This document shows, in pieces, positions 6,553 through 14,628 of a DNA stretch of 22,063 nucleotides. Position 1 is the first letter of the stretch; each line of letters starts with the position of its first letter. The stretch is from JAZKFT01 sp043760535 (GTDB taxonomy: Bacteria > Bacteroidota > Bacteroidia > Chitinophagales > Chitinophagaceae). The notes below the pieces were generated by a model. That model was not told where the DNA came from. It made no database searches and was given only the letters and a program-made list of their open reading frames with translations. The stretch spans positions 1 to 22,063 of the forward strand of contig JAYUOV010000352.1 of assembly GCA_043760535.1 (NCBI GenBank). Reading direction: 5' to 3'. The translations under genes and the position numbers were made by a program.

Positions 6553-7884
6553 ATGAATCCAACCATCCACAAAAACAAACTCTTTATTGCAAGCTGTTTA
6601 GCATTGCTGGTTACATCGTTATCATTTGGTATCAGGGCAGGCATGTTGGGCACACTCGGCGATCAGTTTAGTTTATCCAAATCTGAGTTGGCCACCATTG
6701 CAGCCACAGCTTTTTGGGGCTTTCCATTGGCAGTAATTATTGGAGGTATGGTGGTGGATATTATTGGTATGAAAAGGCTGTTGCTACTGGCATTCATTTT
6801 TCATTTGGCCGGCATTTTACTCACTATTTTTTCCACAGGCTATTGGACACTCTTTCTCTCAACATTATTAATAGGCATTGCAAACGGAACGGTTGAAGCT
6901 GCATGTAATCCACTCGTTGCAGCCTTGTATCCCGATAATAAAACGACAAAACTCAACCATTTTCATCTTTGGTTTCCGGGTGGCATTTTTATAGGTTCAT
7001 TACTGGTGTTCCTTTTAAGCAAAGTAGATATTGGCTGGCAAATACAGGTAGGCCTGATGCTAATACCTACCGCCATTTATGGATTTTTAGTTTCAGGTTT
7101 AACCTTTCCCAAAACAGAAAGGGTTACAAGTGGTATCTCTACAGCCACCATGTATAAATCGCTGGCCAACCCATTGTTTATTTTTATGATTATCTGCATG
7201 TTTGGCACGGCTATAACAGAATTATTTACCGGCCAATGGGTAGAAGTTTTGTTGAAAAATGTTACCGATAATCCCATCCTTATTTTAGCCATCACTGCCG
7301 GGGTAATGGTAATAGGCCGTGGCTTTGCCGGGCCTGTAGTAAAACAATTGTCACCTGTTGGTGTATTGCTTATTTCTGCCATACTAGCTGCATTAGGGCT
7401 TTACCTTCTGGGGCACACTACTGGCAATATGGTTTTTCTTGGTGCATTGGTATTTGGTATGGGTTGCTGCTATTTTTGGCCAACTATGATTGGTTTTGTA
7501 GCAGAAAATTTACCCAATACAGGAGCTGTAGGTCTAAATCTGATGGGCGGTGCCGGTATGTTTGCAGTATCTGTTTACACCATATTTATGGGTAGCCATT
7601 ACGATAAAATTTTAGCAGACAAATTACCTGCCGGTGCTAACATGGCTACTTATGCCGAAGCACCTGCTGGCAGCGAAATGGCCACAGCACTAACCAATGC
7701 AAAAAATGCCGCAGGACCAGATATTTTCAACACAACGCTATATATTCCTATTCTTCTGATAATACTTTTTGCAGGATTATTGCTTTACATGCTTTTTAAA
7801 GAAATAAATAAGAAAATAATGGTTTTACAAAAGCAAAATAAGTTGATGCTTGAAAGAATTGAAAAATTAGAAAGTAAAAATTAA
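6553..7884 (+). CDS. MFS transporter, sugar-type
   Basis: 443 residues with about twelve hydrophobic segments, the first beginning at residue 10 (LFIASCLALLVTSLSFG). Features of the major facilitator superfamily include the loop 2-3 region GGMVVDIIGMKR (64-75), a G-x-x-x-D-x-x-G-x-K/R type signature, and TM4-5 with ANGTVEAACNPLVAALYPD, which recalls the NPL-x-x-LxP stretch of fucose/glucose-galactose type transporters. The C-terminal 30 residues (KEINKKIMVLQKQNKLMLERIEKLE) form a predicted cytoplasmic coiled coil. It is the first gene of the plus-strand block and 73 bp upstream of the exported TIM-barrel gene. Its likely role is import of the sugar or keto-sugar released outside. The substrate cannot be read from the sequence. 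Confidence 0.87.
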   Translation: MNPTIHKNKLFIASCLALLVTSLSFGIRAGMLGTLGDQFSLSKSELATIAATAFWGFPLAVIIGGMVVDIIGMKRLLLLAFIFHLAGILLTIFSTGYWTLFLSTLLIGIANGTVEAACNPLVAALYPDNKTTKLNHFHLWFPGGIFIGSLLVFLLSKVDIGWQIQVGLMLIPTAIYGFLVSGLTFPKTERVTSGISTATMYKSLANPLFIFMIICMFGTAITELFTGQWVEVLLKNVTDNPILILAITAGVMVIGRGFAGPVVKQLSPVGVLLISAILAALGLYLLGHTTGNMVFLGALVFGMGCCYFWPTMIGFVAENLPNTGAVGLNLMGGAGMFAVSVYTIFMGSHYDKILADKLPAGANMATYAEAPAGSEMATALTNAKNAAGPDIFNTTLYIPILLIILFAGLLLYMLFKEINKKIMVLQKQNKLMLERIEKLESKN

Positions 7885-7957
7885 TGGTTTAAAACAAACG
7901 GTAATTGAAATAAAAATCACAAACCATTTTAGCCTAACAGTTTTTAAAATAAATTTT

Positions 7958-8842
7958 ATGCCAGATACAAAAAACAGAAGAAGCATGATTAAGAACATTT
8001 TAGCTGGTACAGCAGCCCTTGCAGTTCCGGGAAGTTTGTTAGCCAATACGCCTAAAATGGGCAAAAAATCAAAGGGTTTAAAGGGCAATATCAACCATTC
8101 CGTTTGCCGTTGGTGCTTTAGCCAGTTATCGTTGGAAGAACTTTGCGTAGCCGTTAAAAAAATTGGTTTTAGTGCTATAGACCTTGTAGGGCCAAAAGAT
8201 TGGCCGATACTAAAAAAACATGGTGTGTTTTCATCTATGTGCAATGGTGCAGAAATAAGCCTTGTAAAGGGATGGAACGACAAACAATACCATGAAACAT
8301 TGATTAAAAATTACACAGAGTATATAGACTTGGTAGCGGCCGCAGGCTATACCAACCTGATATGCTTTAGTGGTAACAGAAACGGCATGGATAACGAAAC
8401 CGGCCTTGCAAATAGTGCAGAAGGCCTAAAAAAAATTATGGCATTGGCCGAGAAAAAAGGGGTGGTAATACAGATGGAATTACTAAACAGTAAGGTGAAC
8501 CATAAAGATTACATGTGCGACCTCAGCAGCTGGGGTGTGGAACTTTGCAAGCGTGTAGGTTCACCCAATTTTAAACTGCTATACGATATCTACCACATGC
8601 AAATAGATGAAGGGGATGTAATAGCCACCATACAAAAAAACCATGAGTATTATGGCCACTACCACACTGCAGGTGTACCCGGCCGCCACGAAATAGACGA
8701 TACACAAGAACTCTACTACCCTGCCATTATAAAAGCAATAAAAGCTATAGGTTTTAAAGGCTACGTAGCACAGGAATTTATACCACTAGCTACAGACAAA
8801 TTAGCTTCTTTAAAAGATGGTATAATGCGGTGCGATGTGTAG
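7958..8842 (+). CDS. Tat-exported TIM-barrel isomerase (hydroxypyruvate isomerase-like)
   Basis: 294 residues. NRRSMIKNIL (Arg7, Arg8) followed by AGTAALAVPGSLLAN is a Tat signal, which is why the first ATG is kept rather than the one at residue 10. The mature part resembles the hydroxypyruvate isomerase branch of the xylose-isomerase-like superfamily: INHSVCRWCFS (45-55), Glu174 in MELLNSKVNHKDY, Asp210 in LLYDIYHMQIDEGD, His236 in HYHTAGVPGRHEID and Glu273 in VAQEFIP, giving a full metal site. It is placed between the MFS transporter and the first GMC gene on the same strand. Export as a folded metalloenzyme suggests it acts on a sugar derivative in the periplasm. The true substrate may be a keto-sugar rather than hydroxypyruvate. 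Confidence 0.87.
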   Translation: MPDTKNRRSMIKNILAGTAALAVPGSLLANTPKMGKKSKGLKGNINHSVCRWCFSQLSLEELCVAVKKIGFSAIDLVGPKDWPILKKHGVFSSMCNGAEISLVKGWNDKQYHETLIKNYTEYIDLVAAAGYTNLICFSGNRNGMDNETGLANSAEGLKKIMALAEKKGVVIQMELLNSKVNHKDYMCDLSSWGVELCKRVGSPNFKLLYDIYHMQIDEGDVIATIQKNHEYYGHYHTAGVPGRHEIDDTQELYYPAIIKAIKAIGFKGYVAQEFIPLATDKLASLKDGIMRCDV

Positions 8843-8968
8843 GTTCCTTTAACTGCCCGAAAGAAGAACATCAAAACCGAAGGCGAATATTGAATGGTTG
8901 AAATAACAAAACCGGGTTTAACCTAACAAATCAGAAATCATACATAAATAAATAAAAACGATTAAAAC

Positions 8969-10645
8969 ATGCCAGAAACGTACGATGCCATTGTAATTGG
9001 TTCAGGAATCAGCGGCGGTTGGGCTGCAAAAGAACTTACAGAGAAAGGACTTAAAACCATTATGCTGGAAAGAGGTAATAATATTGAGCATGTAAAAGAT
9101 TATGTAAACGCTAATAAAGCCTCTTGGGAGTTTCCGCACCGTGGTAGCAAAACACAAGAAATGATTACCAACTACCCGGTTCTGAACCGTGATTATGCAC
9201 TAAATGAAACCAACCTTGAATATTGGACTAACGAAAAAGATTGCCCCTATACAGAGGTAAAAAGGTTTGACTGGTTTCGTGGTTACCACGTGGGCGGCCG
9301 TTCGCTGATGTGGGGCCGCCAAAGCTACCGTTGGAGCGACCATAGCTTTGAAGCCAACGCCAAAGATGGCCATGCTGTTGATTGGCCCATCCGCTACAAA
9401 GACATTGAAAAATGGTACAGCCATGTAGAAAAATTTGCCGGCATTAGCGGATCCAGAGAAGGCATGGCACAGCTACCCGACAGTGAATTTATGCCACCCA
9501 TGGATCTTACCTGTGTAGAGAAAGATGTAGCTGCACGTATTAAAAAGGAATACAACGATACCCGCCGCATGATTATTGGCCGTGTGGCCAATATTACCCA
9601 GCCATTGCAGGCAAGAACCAACTGTCAGTATCGCAATAAGTGCTGGCTCGGCTGTCCGTTTGGTGCGTATTTCAGTACCCAATCTTCTACCCTGCCAGCG
9701 GCGCAGGCTACTGGTAAATTAACCCTCCGCCCCTTCTCAATTGTTACAAAAATTATTTACGATAAGGATACCAAAAAAGCCAAGGGCGTAGAAATTATAG
9801 ATGCAGAAACCAATAAAACCTACGAGTATTTTGCCAAGGTAGTTTTTGTGTGTGCCTCTGCTATGAATTCTACATGGGTATTGATGAATTCTGCCACCGA
9901 TGTATTTCCAGATGGCCTCGGAAGCAGCAGCGGAGAACTAGGCAATAATCTTATGGATCACCACTTTAGAACAGGTGCCAATGGTAAACCACAGGGCTAC
10001 GACGACAAATATATTTATGGCCGCAGGCCAAATGGCATCTACATACCGCAGTACCGCAATCTCTTTGGCGACAAAAGAGATTATGTACGTGGTTTTGGCT
10101 ATCAGGGGGGCAGCAGCCGCGAAGGCTGGCACAGAGAAATAGCCGAAATGAACATAGGCGGCGAGTGGAAAGATGCCCTTAGCGAACCCGGACAGTGGAG
10201 CATTGGCCTCACCGGTTTTGGCGAAATACTCCCCTACCACGAAAACAAAATAACCCTAGATAAAACAAAGAAAGACAAATGGGGGTTACCTGTACTGGCT
10301 GTGGATTGTGAGATAAAAGACAACGAAATAAAAATGCGGAAAGACATGGCAAACGATGCCGCAGAAATGCTAGAAAAAGCTGGTGTAAAAGATGTAAAAA
10401 CCTACGATAACAGCTACACCATGGGCATGGGCATACACGAAATGGGTACGGCTCGTATGGGTAAAGACCCAAAAACATCGGTACTAAATGGTAACAATCA
10501 AGTGTGGGATGCAACCAACGTGTTTGTAACCGATGGTGCCTGCATGACCTCCGGAAACTGTGTAAACCCATCGCTTACCTATATGGCTTTAACAGCCCGG
10601 GCTGTGGATTTTGCAGTAACGGAATTAAAGAAAGGAACCCTTTGA
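8969..10645 (+). CDS. GMC oxidoreductase with Fe-S motif, first paralogue (glucoside 3-dehydrogenase/FAD-GDH type large subunit)
   Basis: 558 residues. The N-terminal FAD-binding motif is GSGISGG (11-17), with GGRSLMWGRQS further on. The C-terminal GMC domain shows GIHEMGTARMG with the catalytic His490 and CVNPSLTYMALTAR with Asn533, the His/Asn pair used for hydride transfer. Cys219, Cys225 and Cys229 form C-x5-C-x3-C, the spacing that binds a [3Fe-4S] cluster in the catalytic subunit of bacterial FAD-dependent glucose dehydrogenase and its relatives. There is no signal peptide, so export would need piggy-back transport with the Tat-signal small subunit at 13060. Family members oxidise sugar hydroxyls, including C3 of glucosides, and pass electrons to cytochrome c. 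It is colinear with the next gene at 11232. Confidence 0.9.
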   Translation: MPETYDAIVIGSGISGGWAAKELTEKGLKTIMLERGNNIEHVKDYVNANKASWEFPHRGSKTQEMITNYPVLNRDYALNETNLEYWTNEKDCPYTEVKRFDWFRGYHVGGRSLMWGRQSYRWSDHSFEANAKDGHAVDWPIRYKDIEKWYSHVEKFAGISGSREGMAQLPDSEFMPPMDLTCVEKDVAARIKKEYNDTRRMIIGRVANITQPLQARTNCQYRNKCWLGCPFGAYFSTQSSTLPAAQATGKLTLRPFSIVTKIIYDKDTKKAKGVEIIDAETNKTYEYFAKVVFVCASAMNSTWVLMNSATDVFPDGLGSSSGELGNNLMDHHFRTGANGKPQGYDDKYIYGRRPNGIYIPQYRNLFGDKRDYVRGFGYQGGSSREGWHREIAEMNIGGEWKDALSEPGQWSIGLTGFGEILPYHENKITLDKTKKDKWGLPVLAVDCEIKDNEIKMRKDMANDAAEMLEKAGVKDVKTYDNSYTMGMGIHEMGTARMGKDPKTSVLNGNNQVWDATNVFVTDGACMTSGNCVNPSLTYMALTARAVDFAVTELKKGTL

Positions 10646-10696
10646 TGTGTGATTTATGATGTATGAATTATGATGTAGAGCCGATCATTGGCCATA

Positions 10697-10760
10697 CGAA
10701 AGCCGGGCCCTGATGGGGCGACATTGGCGACGCTCCATTCATCTAATTGCTACTATGGAA
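10697..10760 (-). repeat. 64-bp dispersed repeat, copy A
   Basis: These 64 bases align without gaps to the reverse complement of 18908-18971, with 55 identical positions by hand count. The core GCGACATTGGCGACGCTCC (10718-10736) is identical in both copies. Confidence 0.85.
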
Positions 10761-10792
10761 CATGCGAAATGCCTGCTTTTTCTTGTGAATTT

Positions 10793-10834
10793 AAGCCATC
10801 GTGGTCGGTTTCCAAGCCACCATGGTCGGTTTCC
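10793..10834. repeat. 21-bp direct tandem duplication
   Basis: Bases 10793-10813 and 10814-10834 match at 19 of 21 positions; both contain TGGTCGGTTTCC. The unit resembles the start of the palindromic units at 11016 and 11070, which carry TCGGTGTCCCCACC. Confidence 0.85.
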
Positions 10835-11015
10835 CCACCAATGCCCTTAACTAAACAAAATTCAAACCTGTAAAGTTTGTAAAAAATATCAAGACACACC
10901 CCAATCACCCCTTTAGGGGACAGGGGGCAACCCAAACCCGGATGCCTAAGCTAAGAGCTTTGGTGTACCCACCGGCCACTAAATTTGATGAAAGTATAAA
11001 TGATTGTAAAACTTC

Positions 11016-11063
11016 AGCCACCGTGTTCGGTGTCCCCACCGAACACAGCGTTTAGTAAGTCAA
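11016..11063. repeat. Palindromic repeat unit 1
   Basis: The unit contains a perfect 10-bp hairpin, GTGTTCGGTG (11023-11032) and CACCGAACAC (11037-11046) with a TCCC loop, followed by GTTTAGTAAGTCAA. It is repeated almost exactly at 11070-11114. Confidence 0.85.
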
Positions 11064-11069
11064 GTCCTA

Positions 11070-11114
11070 AGCCGTGGTCGGTGTCCCCACCGAACACAGG
11101 GTTTAGTAAGTCAA
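11070..11114. repeat. Palindromic repeat unit 2
   Basis: This copy has the same hairpin with one mismatch (GTGGTCGGTG at 11074-11083, CACCGAACAC at 11088-11097) and the same GTTTAGTAAGTCAA tail. It is shorter than unit 1 mainly through loss of a few bases near its left end. Confidence 0.85.
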
Positions 11115-11231
11115 AAAACGCTCAATGAACACTATAAAGTTAATAATGAAATGTAAAAGATTAATAATCCCTAGTTGTTGAAAACACCAGTCACCGCCAG
11201 AAATATCGTAAATCCAAAATCATAAATCCTC

Positions 11232-12947
11232 ATGCCAATAGACAGTACCAAAATAAACATCCGTGCCAAACTTGGTAACACCTACGATGCCATTGTAATA
11301 GGCTCCGGCATTAGCGGCGGCTGGGCCGCAAAAGAACTTTGCGAAAAAGGCTTAAAAGTATTAATGCTGGAGCGTGGGCGGGAATACGAGCATATAAAGG
11401 ATTATACCACAGCCAATAAAAACCCATGGGAGTTTGAACACCGTGGTGCCACCACAGAAGAACAAAAGAAAAACTACCCCATAATTCACCGTGGCTGGGC
11501 GGCTAGCGAAGCGGTGATGGATAAATGGACCAATGAGCAGGATTGCCCATACACAGAAGTGAAACCTTTTACATGGTGGCGTAGCTATCAAATGGGAGGC
11601 CGCTCTACGCTATGGGGCCGCCAAAGCTACCGGCTTAGCGATTTTGATTTTGAAGCCAATGCCAAAGATGGCTTTGGGGTAGATTGGCCTATCCGCTATA
11701 AAGACATTGCCAAATGGTACGACCATGTAGAAAAATTTGCCGGTATCAGCGGTTCTAAAGAAGGCCTTGCACATTTGCCCGACGGGCAATTTATGCCACC
11801 GATGGATCTTAATTGTGTAGAAAAGGATGCGGCAGCACGTATAAAAGAATATTATAAAGGCATGCGCCATTTAATTATTGGCCGCACTGCCAACCTTACT
11901 GCTCCGGCACCGGGCCGCACCCAATGCCAATACAGAAACCGCTGCTGGGAAGGTTGCCCATTTGGTGGCTATTTCAGCACCCAATCTGCTACACTGCCAG
12001 CTGCAGTGGCTACTGGTAATTTAACAGTTAGGCCGTTTTCTATTGTTACAAAACTGCTGTACGATAAGGATACAAAAAAAGCAAAAGGCGTAGAAATTAT
12101 TGATGCAGAAACTAACAAAACGTATGCGTATTATAGTAAAATCGTTTTTGTAAATGCTTCGGCGCTTAACAGCACGTGGGTGTTAATGAATTCGGCCACC
12201 GACATTTGGCCGGATGGCCTGGGCAGCAGTAGTAACGAACTGGGACATAATGTAATGGATCATCACTATAATTTGGGAGGGTCTGGTAAAGTAGAAGGCT
12301 ACGAGGACAAATACACCTATGGCCGCCGGCCCAATGGTTTTTACATTTCCCGTTTTGCCAATTTTTATGGTGATAAAAGAGATTACCTGCGTGGTTTTGG
12401 ATATCAGGGGGCAGCTAGCCGCAATGGCTGGCAAAAGGAAATAGCAGAGTTAAATATAGGTGCAGCCTTTAAAGATGCACTTACAGAACCAGGCGGGTGG
12501 AGCATTGGCGCCGGAGGCTTTGGTGAAATACTCCCTTACCACGAAAATAAAATTATGCTGGATAAAAATGTGAAAGACAAATGGGGGCTGCCCGTACTTT
12601 CAATGGATGCAGAGCTGAAAGAAAACGAACTTAAAATGCGGAAAGACATTGTACAAGAAATTAGAGCCATGCTGGAAGTAGCAGGGGCCAAAGACATTAG
12701 CAGCTGGGATAGCGGCCACGCTATTGGCCATGGCATACACGAAATGGGAACGGCCCGTATGGGTAAGGATCCTAAAACTTCGGTTTTAAACGGTAACAAT
12801 CAGGTGTGGGATGCACTCAATGTTTTTGTAACCGACGGTGCCGCCATGACAAGCAGCGGCTGCCAAAATCCATCGCTTACCTATATGGCCCTAACAGCAA
12901 GGGCGGCTGATTTTGCAGTGGCAGAACTTAAAAAAGGAAACATATAA
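11232..12947 (+). CDS. GMC oxidoreductase with Fe-S motif, second paralogue
   Basis: 571 residues, colinear with the protein encoded at 8969 over almost the whole length, with many identical blocks (for example GNNQVWDA and NPSLTYMALTAR), and carrying a 13-residue N-terminal extension. The FAD motif is GSGISGG (24-30), the catalytic pair His503 (GIHEMGTARMG) and Asn546 (CQNPSLTYMAL), and the Fe-S motif C232-x5-C238-x3-C242. It has no signal peptide; export with the small subunit encoded 112 bp downstream is likely. Differences cluster in the substrate-side segments (for example FTWWRSYQMGG against FDWFRGYHVGG, and the region after the Fe-S motif), so the paralogues may act on different sugars. 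The pair looks like a tandem duplication now separated by a repeat-rich spacer. Confidence 0.9.
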   Translation: MPIDSTKINIRAKLGNTYDAIVIGSGISGGWAAKELCEKGLKVLMLERGREYEHIKDYTTANKNPWEFEHRGATTEEQKKNYPIIHRGWAASEAVMDKWTNEQDCPYTEVKPFTWWRSYQMGGRSTLWGRQSYRLSDFDFEANAKDGFGVDWPIRYKDIAKWYDHVEKFAGISGSKEGLAHLPDGQFMPPMDLNCVEKDAAARIKEYYKGMRHLIIGRTANLTAPAPGRTQCQYRNRCWEGCPFGGYFSTQSATLPAAVATGNLTVRPFSIVTKLLYDKDTKKAKGVEIIDAETNKTYAYYSKIVFVNASALNSTWVLMNSATDIWPDGLGSSSNELGHNVMDHHYNLGGSGKVEGYEDKYTYGRRPNGFYISRFANFYGDKRDYLRGFGYQGAASRNGWQKEIAELNIGAAFKDALTEPGGWSIGAGGFGEILPYHENKIMLDKNVKDKWGLPVLSMDAELKENELKMRKDIVQEIRAMLEVAGAKDISSWDSGHAIGHGIHEMGTARMGKDPKTSVLNGNNQVWDALNVFVTDGAAMTSSGCQNPSLTYMALTARAADFAVAELKKGNI

Positions 12948-12951
12948 ACCT

Positions 12952-12979
12952 TTTACGATTTATGATTTATGATTTACGA
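12952..12979. repeat. Four tandem copies of the heptamer TTTAYGA
   Basis: The sequence reads TTTACGA, TTTATGA, TTTATGA, TTTACGA without gaps, starting a few bases after the stop codon of the second GMC gene. Confidence 0.85.
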
Positions 12980-13059
12980 TTTGTGTTAAAAACTTACAAC
13001 ATACTAGCTACTTACTATTAACTACTACCCTTCTATTAATCAATAAAAAAAATAAAACC

Positions 13060-13626
13060 ATGGACAGAAGAAAAGCATTACAAAACGTGGCCCTGCTACT
13101 TGGCGGAAGTATTGTGGGCGGTGGCATATTTACATTACAGGGTTGTAAAACGGAAAAAAGCGTTAATAAACTTTTTACCCAATCGCAGGTGGATATGATG
13201 GACGAAATAGCTGAAACTATTTTACCAAAAACCAAAACACCAGGCGCCAAAGAAGCTAAAGTGGGTGCCTTTATGAGTGTAATGGTATTAGACTGCTACA
13301 CCGAAAGAGATCAACAGGTATTTATGGAAGGCTTAAAAACCATAGACAAGCTAAGCAACGAAAAAAGTAAGGCTGACTTTATGAAGGCCACGCCGGAACA
13401 ACGCCTGGCCTTGTTAATAGAGCTAGACAAAGAACAAAAAGAATATCAAAAAACGAAAAAGAAAGAAGACCCTACGCATTATTTCAGGATGATGAAAGAG
13501 CTAACACTTACCGGATATTTTACTTCGGAAGCAGGTGCCACCAAGGCTTTGCGTTATAATGCCGTGCCCGGAAAATACGACGGCTGTTTACCTTACAAAA
13601 AAGGCGACAGGGCATTTGCCTCTTAA
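13060..13626 (+). CDS. Gluconate 2-dehydrogenase subunit 3 family small subunit (Tat carrier of GMC large subunit)
   Basis: 188 residues. MDRRKALQNVALLLGGSIVGGG is a Tat-type signal with Arg3-Arg4, and LQGC (26-29) could be a lipobox, so the protein may be a Tat lipoprotein. The mature region VDMMDEIAETILPKTKTPGAKEAKVGAF (start near 44) is the hallmark of this family, and GYFTSEAGATKALRYNAVPGKYDGC (near 154-178) its conserved C-terminal part. In related FAD dehydrogenases the small subunit carries the signal-less GMC subunit through the Tat system and stabilises it. Only one small subunit is present for two GMC genes here, so it may serve both. It is 112 bp downstream of the second GMC gene and 105 bp upstream of the exported TIM-barrel gene. 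Confidence 0.9.
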   Translation: MDRRKALQNVALLLGGSIVGGGIFTLQGCKTEKSVNKLFTQSQVDMMDEIAETILPKTKTPGAKEAKVGAFMSVMVLDCYTERDQQVFMEGLKTIDKLSNEKSKADFMKATPEQRLALLIELDKEQKEYQKTKKKEDPTHYFRMMKELTLTGYFTSEAGATKALRYNAVPGKYDGCLPYKKGDRAFAS

Positions 13627-13731
13627 AAAATAATATTTTCAAATAGATGATAATTTTTATTTAATAGCAAATGGTGTAACCATTAAATTTTAAAACAATT
13701 AATTACTAATAAACTACTTAACAATTAAAGA

Positions 13732-14604
13732 ATGGTTTACTCAAGAAGAAATTTTTTACGGGATACCAGCATAATTGGTACTGGCCTTTTGCTATCTGGT
13801 ATTGAATCTTGTGCATCTAAGCTGCCACCTTACATAAGCACCTTTGGGTTGCAATTGTATTCTTTAAAAGAAGATTTACCCAAAGACCCTACAGGAATAT
13901 TAAAACAGGTTGCCTCTTTTGGCTATAAACAAATAGAAAGTTATAATGGCGAAAAAGGTATTTTTTGGGGTATGAAAAATACAGAATTCAAAAAATTTAC
14001 TGCAGACATAGGACTCGAAATGGTTTCGAGCCATTGCAAATGGGATGCTGCAGATCTCGAAACCATTGCGGCACAGGCCGGAGAAATAGGCATGAAATAC
14101 CTGATATGCCCGCACGTGGGTGCCCAAAAAAAGATAGACGATTATAAACGTTTTGCAGCACAGTTTAATAAAGCTGGGGAAACTTGCAGGAAAAACGGAC
14201 TACGCTTTGCATATCACAATCATGGTTATTCTTTTAAAACTACAGAAGGACAGATGCCGCAGGAAGTGATGATGAATGAGACTGACCCGAATTTAGTAGA
14301 TTTTGAGATGGATATGTATTGGGTAACTGATGCAGGTGCAGATGTAGATGCTTGGCTTAAAAAGTATAAAAACAGATTTCGGCTTTGCCATATAAAAGAC
14401 AAGCTTAAAACCATTGATCCTAAAGACAATAACAATTCCTGCACTTTAGGCGAAGGCAGTATAGATTATGCCAAATTACTAAAAACGGCAGGCGATAATG
14501 GAATGAAGTATTTTATAGTGGAGCAGGAACGCTACGCAGGTTCCACTCCTCTAAAAAGTGCGGCCGATAATGCTAAGTATTTAAAGGATTTGAAATTAGT
14601 GTAA
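13732..14604 (+). CDS. Tat-exported sugar phosphate isomerase/epimerase family TIM-barrel protein
   Basis: 290 residues. SRRNFLR (Arg5, Arg6) plus IIGTGLLLSGIESC forms a Tat signal; Cys27 might be lipidated, though IESC is a poor lipobox. The mature part is a xylose-isomerase-like barrel: FGLQLYSLKEDL (38-49), HNHGYSF (162-168), the DFEMDMYW segment (190-197), His220 in LCHIKD and Glu264/Glu266 in VEQE, giving the divalent-metal site. It differs clearly from the hydroxypyruvate-isomerase-like protein at 7958 and the cytoplasmic one at 3898, so the locus has three distinct members of the superfamily. It is the last gene before the strong terminator at 14629. A role on a periplasmic keto-sugar is inferred from context only. 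Confidence 0.88.
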   Translation: MVYSRRNFLRDTSIIGTGLLLSGIESCASKLPPYISTFGLQLYSLKEDLPKDPTGILKQVASFGYKQIESYNGEKGIFWGMKNTEFKKFTADIGLEMVSSHCKWDAADLETIAAQAGEIGMKYLICPHVGAQKKIDDYKRFAAQFNKAGETCRKNGLRFAYHNHGYSFKTTEGQMPQEVMMNETDPNLVDFEMDMYWVTDAGADVDAWLKKYKNRFRLCHIKDKLKTIDPKDNNNSCTLGEGSIDYAKLLKTAGDNGMKYFIVEQERYAGSTPLKSAADNAKYLKDLKLV

Positions 14605-14627
14605 GGTTAAAACTACTCGGTTTAACC
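14605..14627 (+). other. Small hairpin after the last gene of the block
   Basis: GGTTAAA (14605-14611) pairs with TTTAACC (14621-14627) across a 9-nt loop, directly after the stop codon and just before the main terminator. Confidence 0.5.
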
Positions 14628-14628
14628 T

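Larger units (their letters stand above)
10646..11231. repeat. 586-bp repeat-rich spacer between the two GMC genes
   Basis: No convincing gene lies here. The spacer holds a TTTAYGA-type tract (about 10650-10675), the 64-bp dispersed repeat (10697-10760), a 21-bp tandem duplication (10793-10834), a CCCCTTTAGGGG element (10908-10919), two copies of a 45-48 bp palindromic unit (11016-11063 and 11070-11114), and an inverted TTTAYGA tract (11206-11229). Confidence 0.8.

Noticed and set aside
10209..10571. 120-residue minus-strand open frame
   Set aside because: It is antisense to the catalytic C-terminal part of the first GMC gene and reads as His/Cys/Leu-rich noise.
10688..10873. 61-residue plus-strand open frame between the GMC genes
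   Set aside because: It is made of repeat DNA (64-bp dispersed repeat plus the 21-bp tandem duplication) and reads as low-complexity Pro/Ser-rich sequence with no family resemblance.
10908..10919. CCCCTTTAGGGG as a terminator
   Set aside because: The stem is only four pairs with a 4-nt loop and no T-run follows; it is more likely part of the repeat-rich spacer.
10793..11114. Possible CRISPR array
   Set aside because: Repeats are few, of different lengths, imperfect and unevenly spaced, spacers are not of constant size, and no cas gene is in the window.
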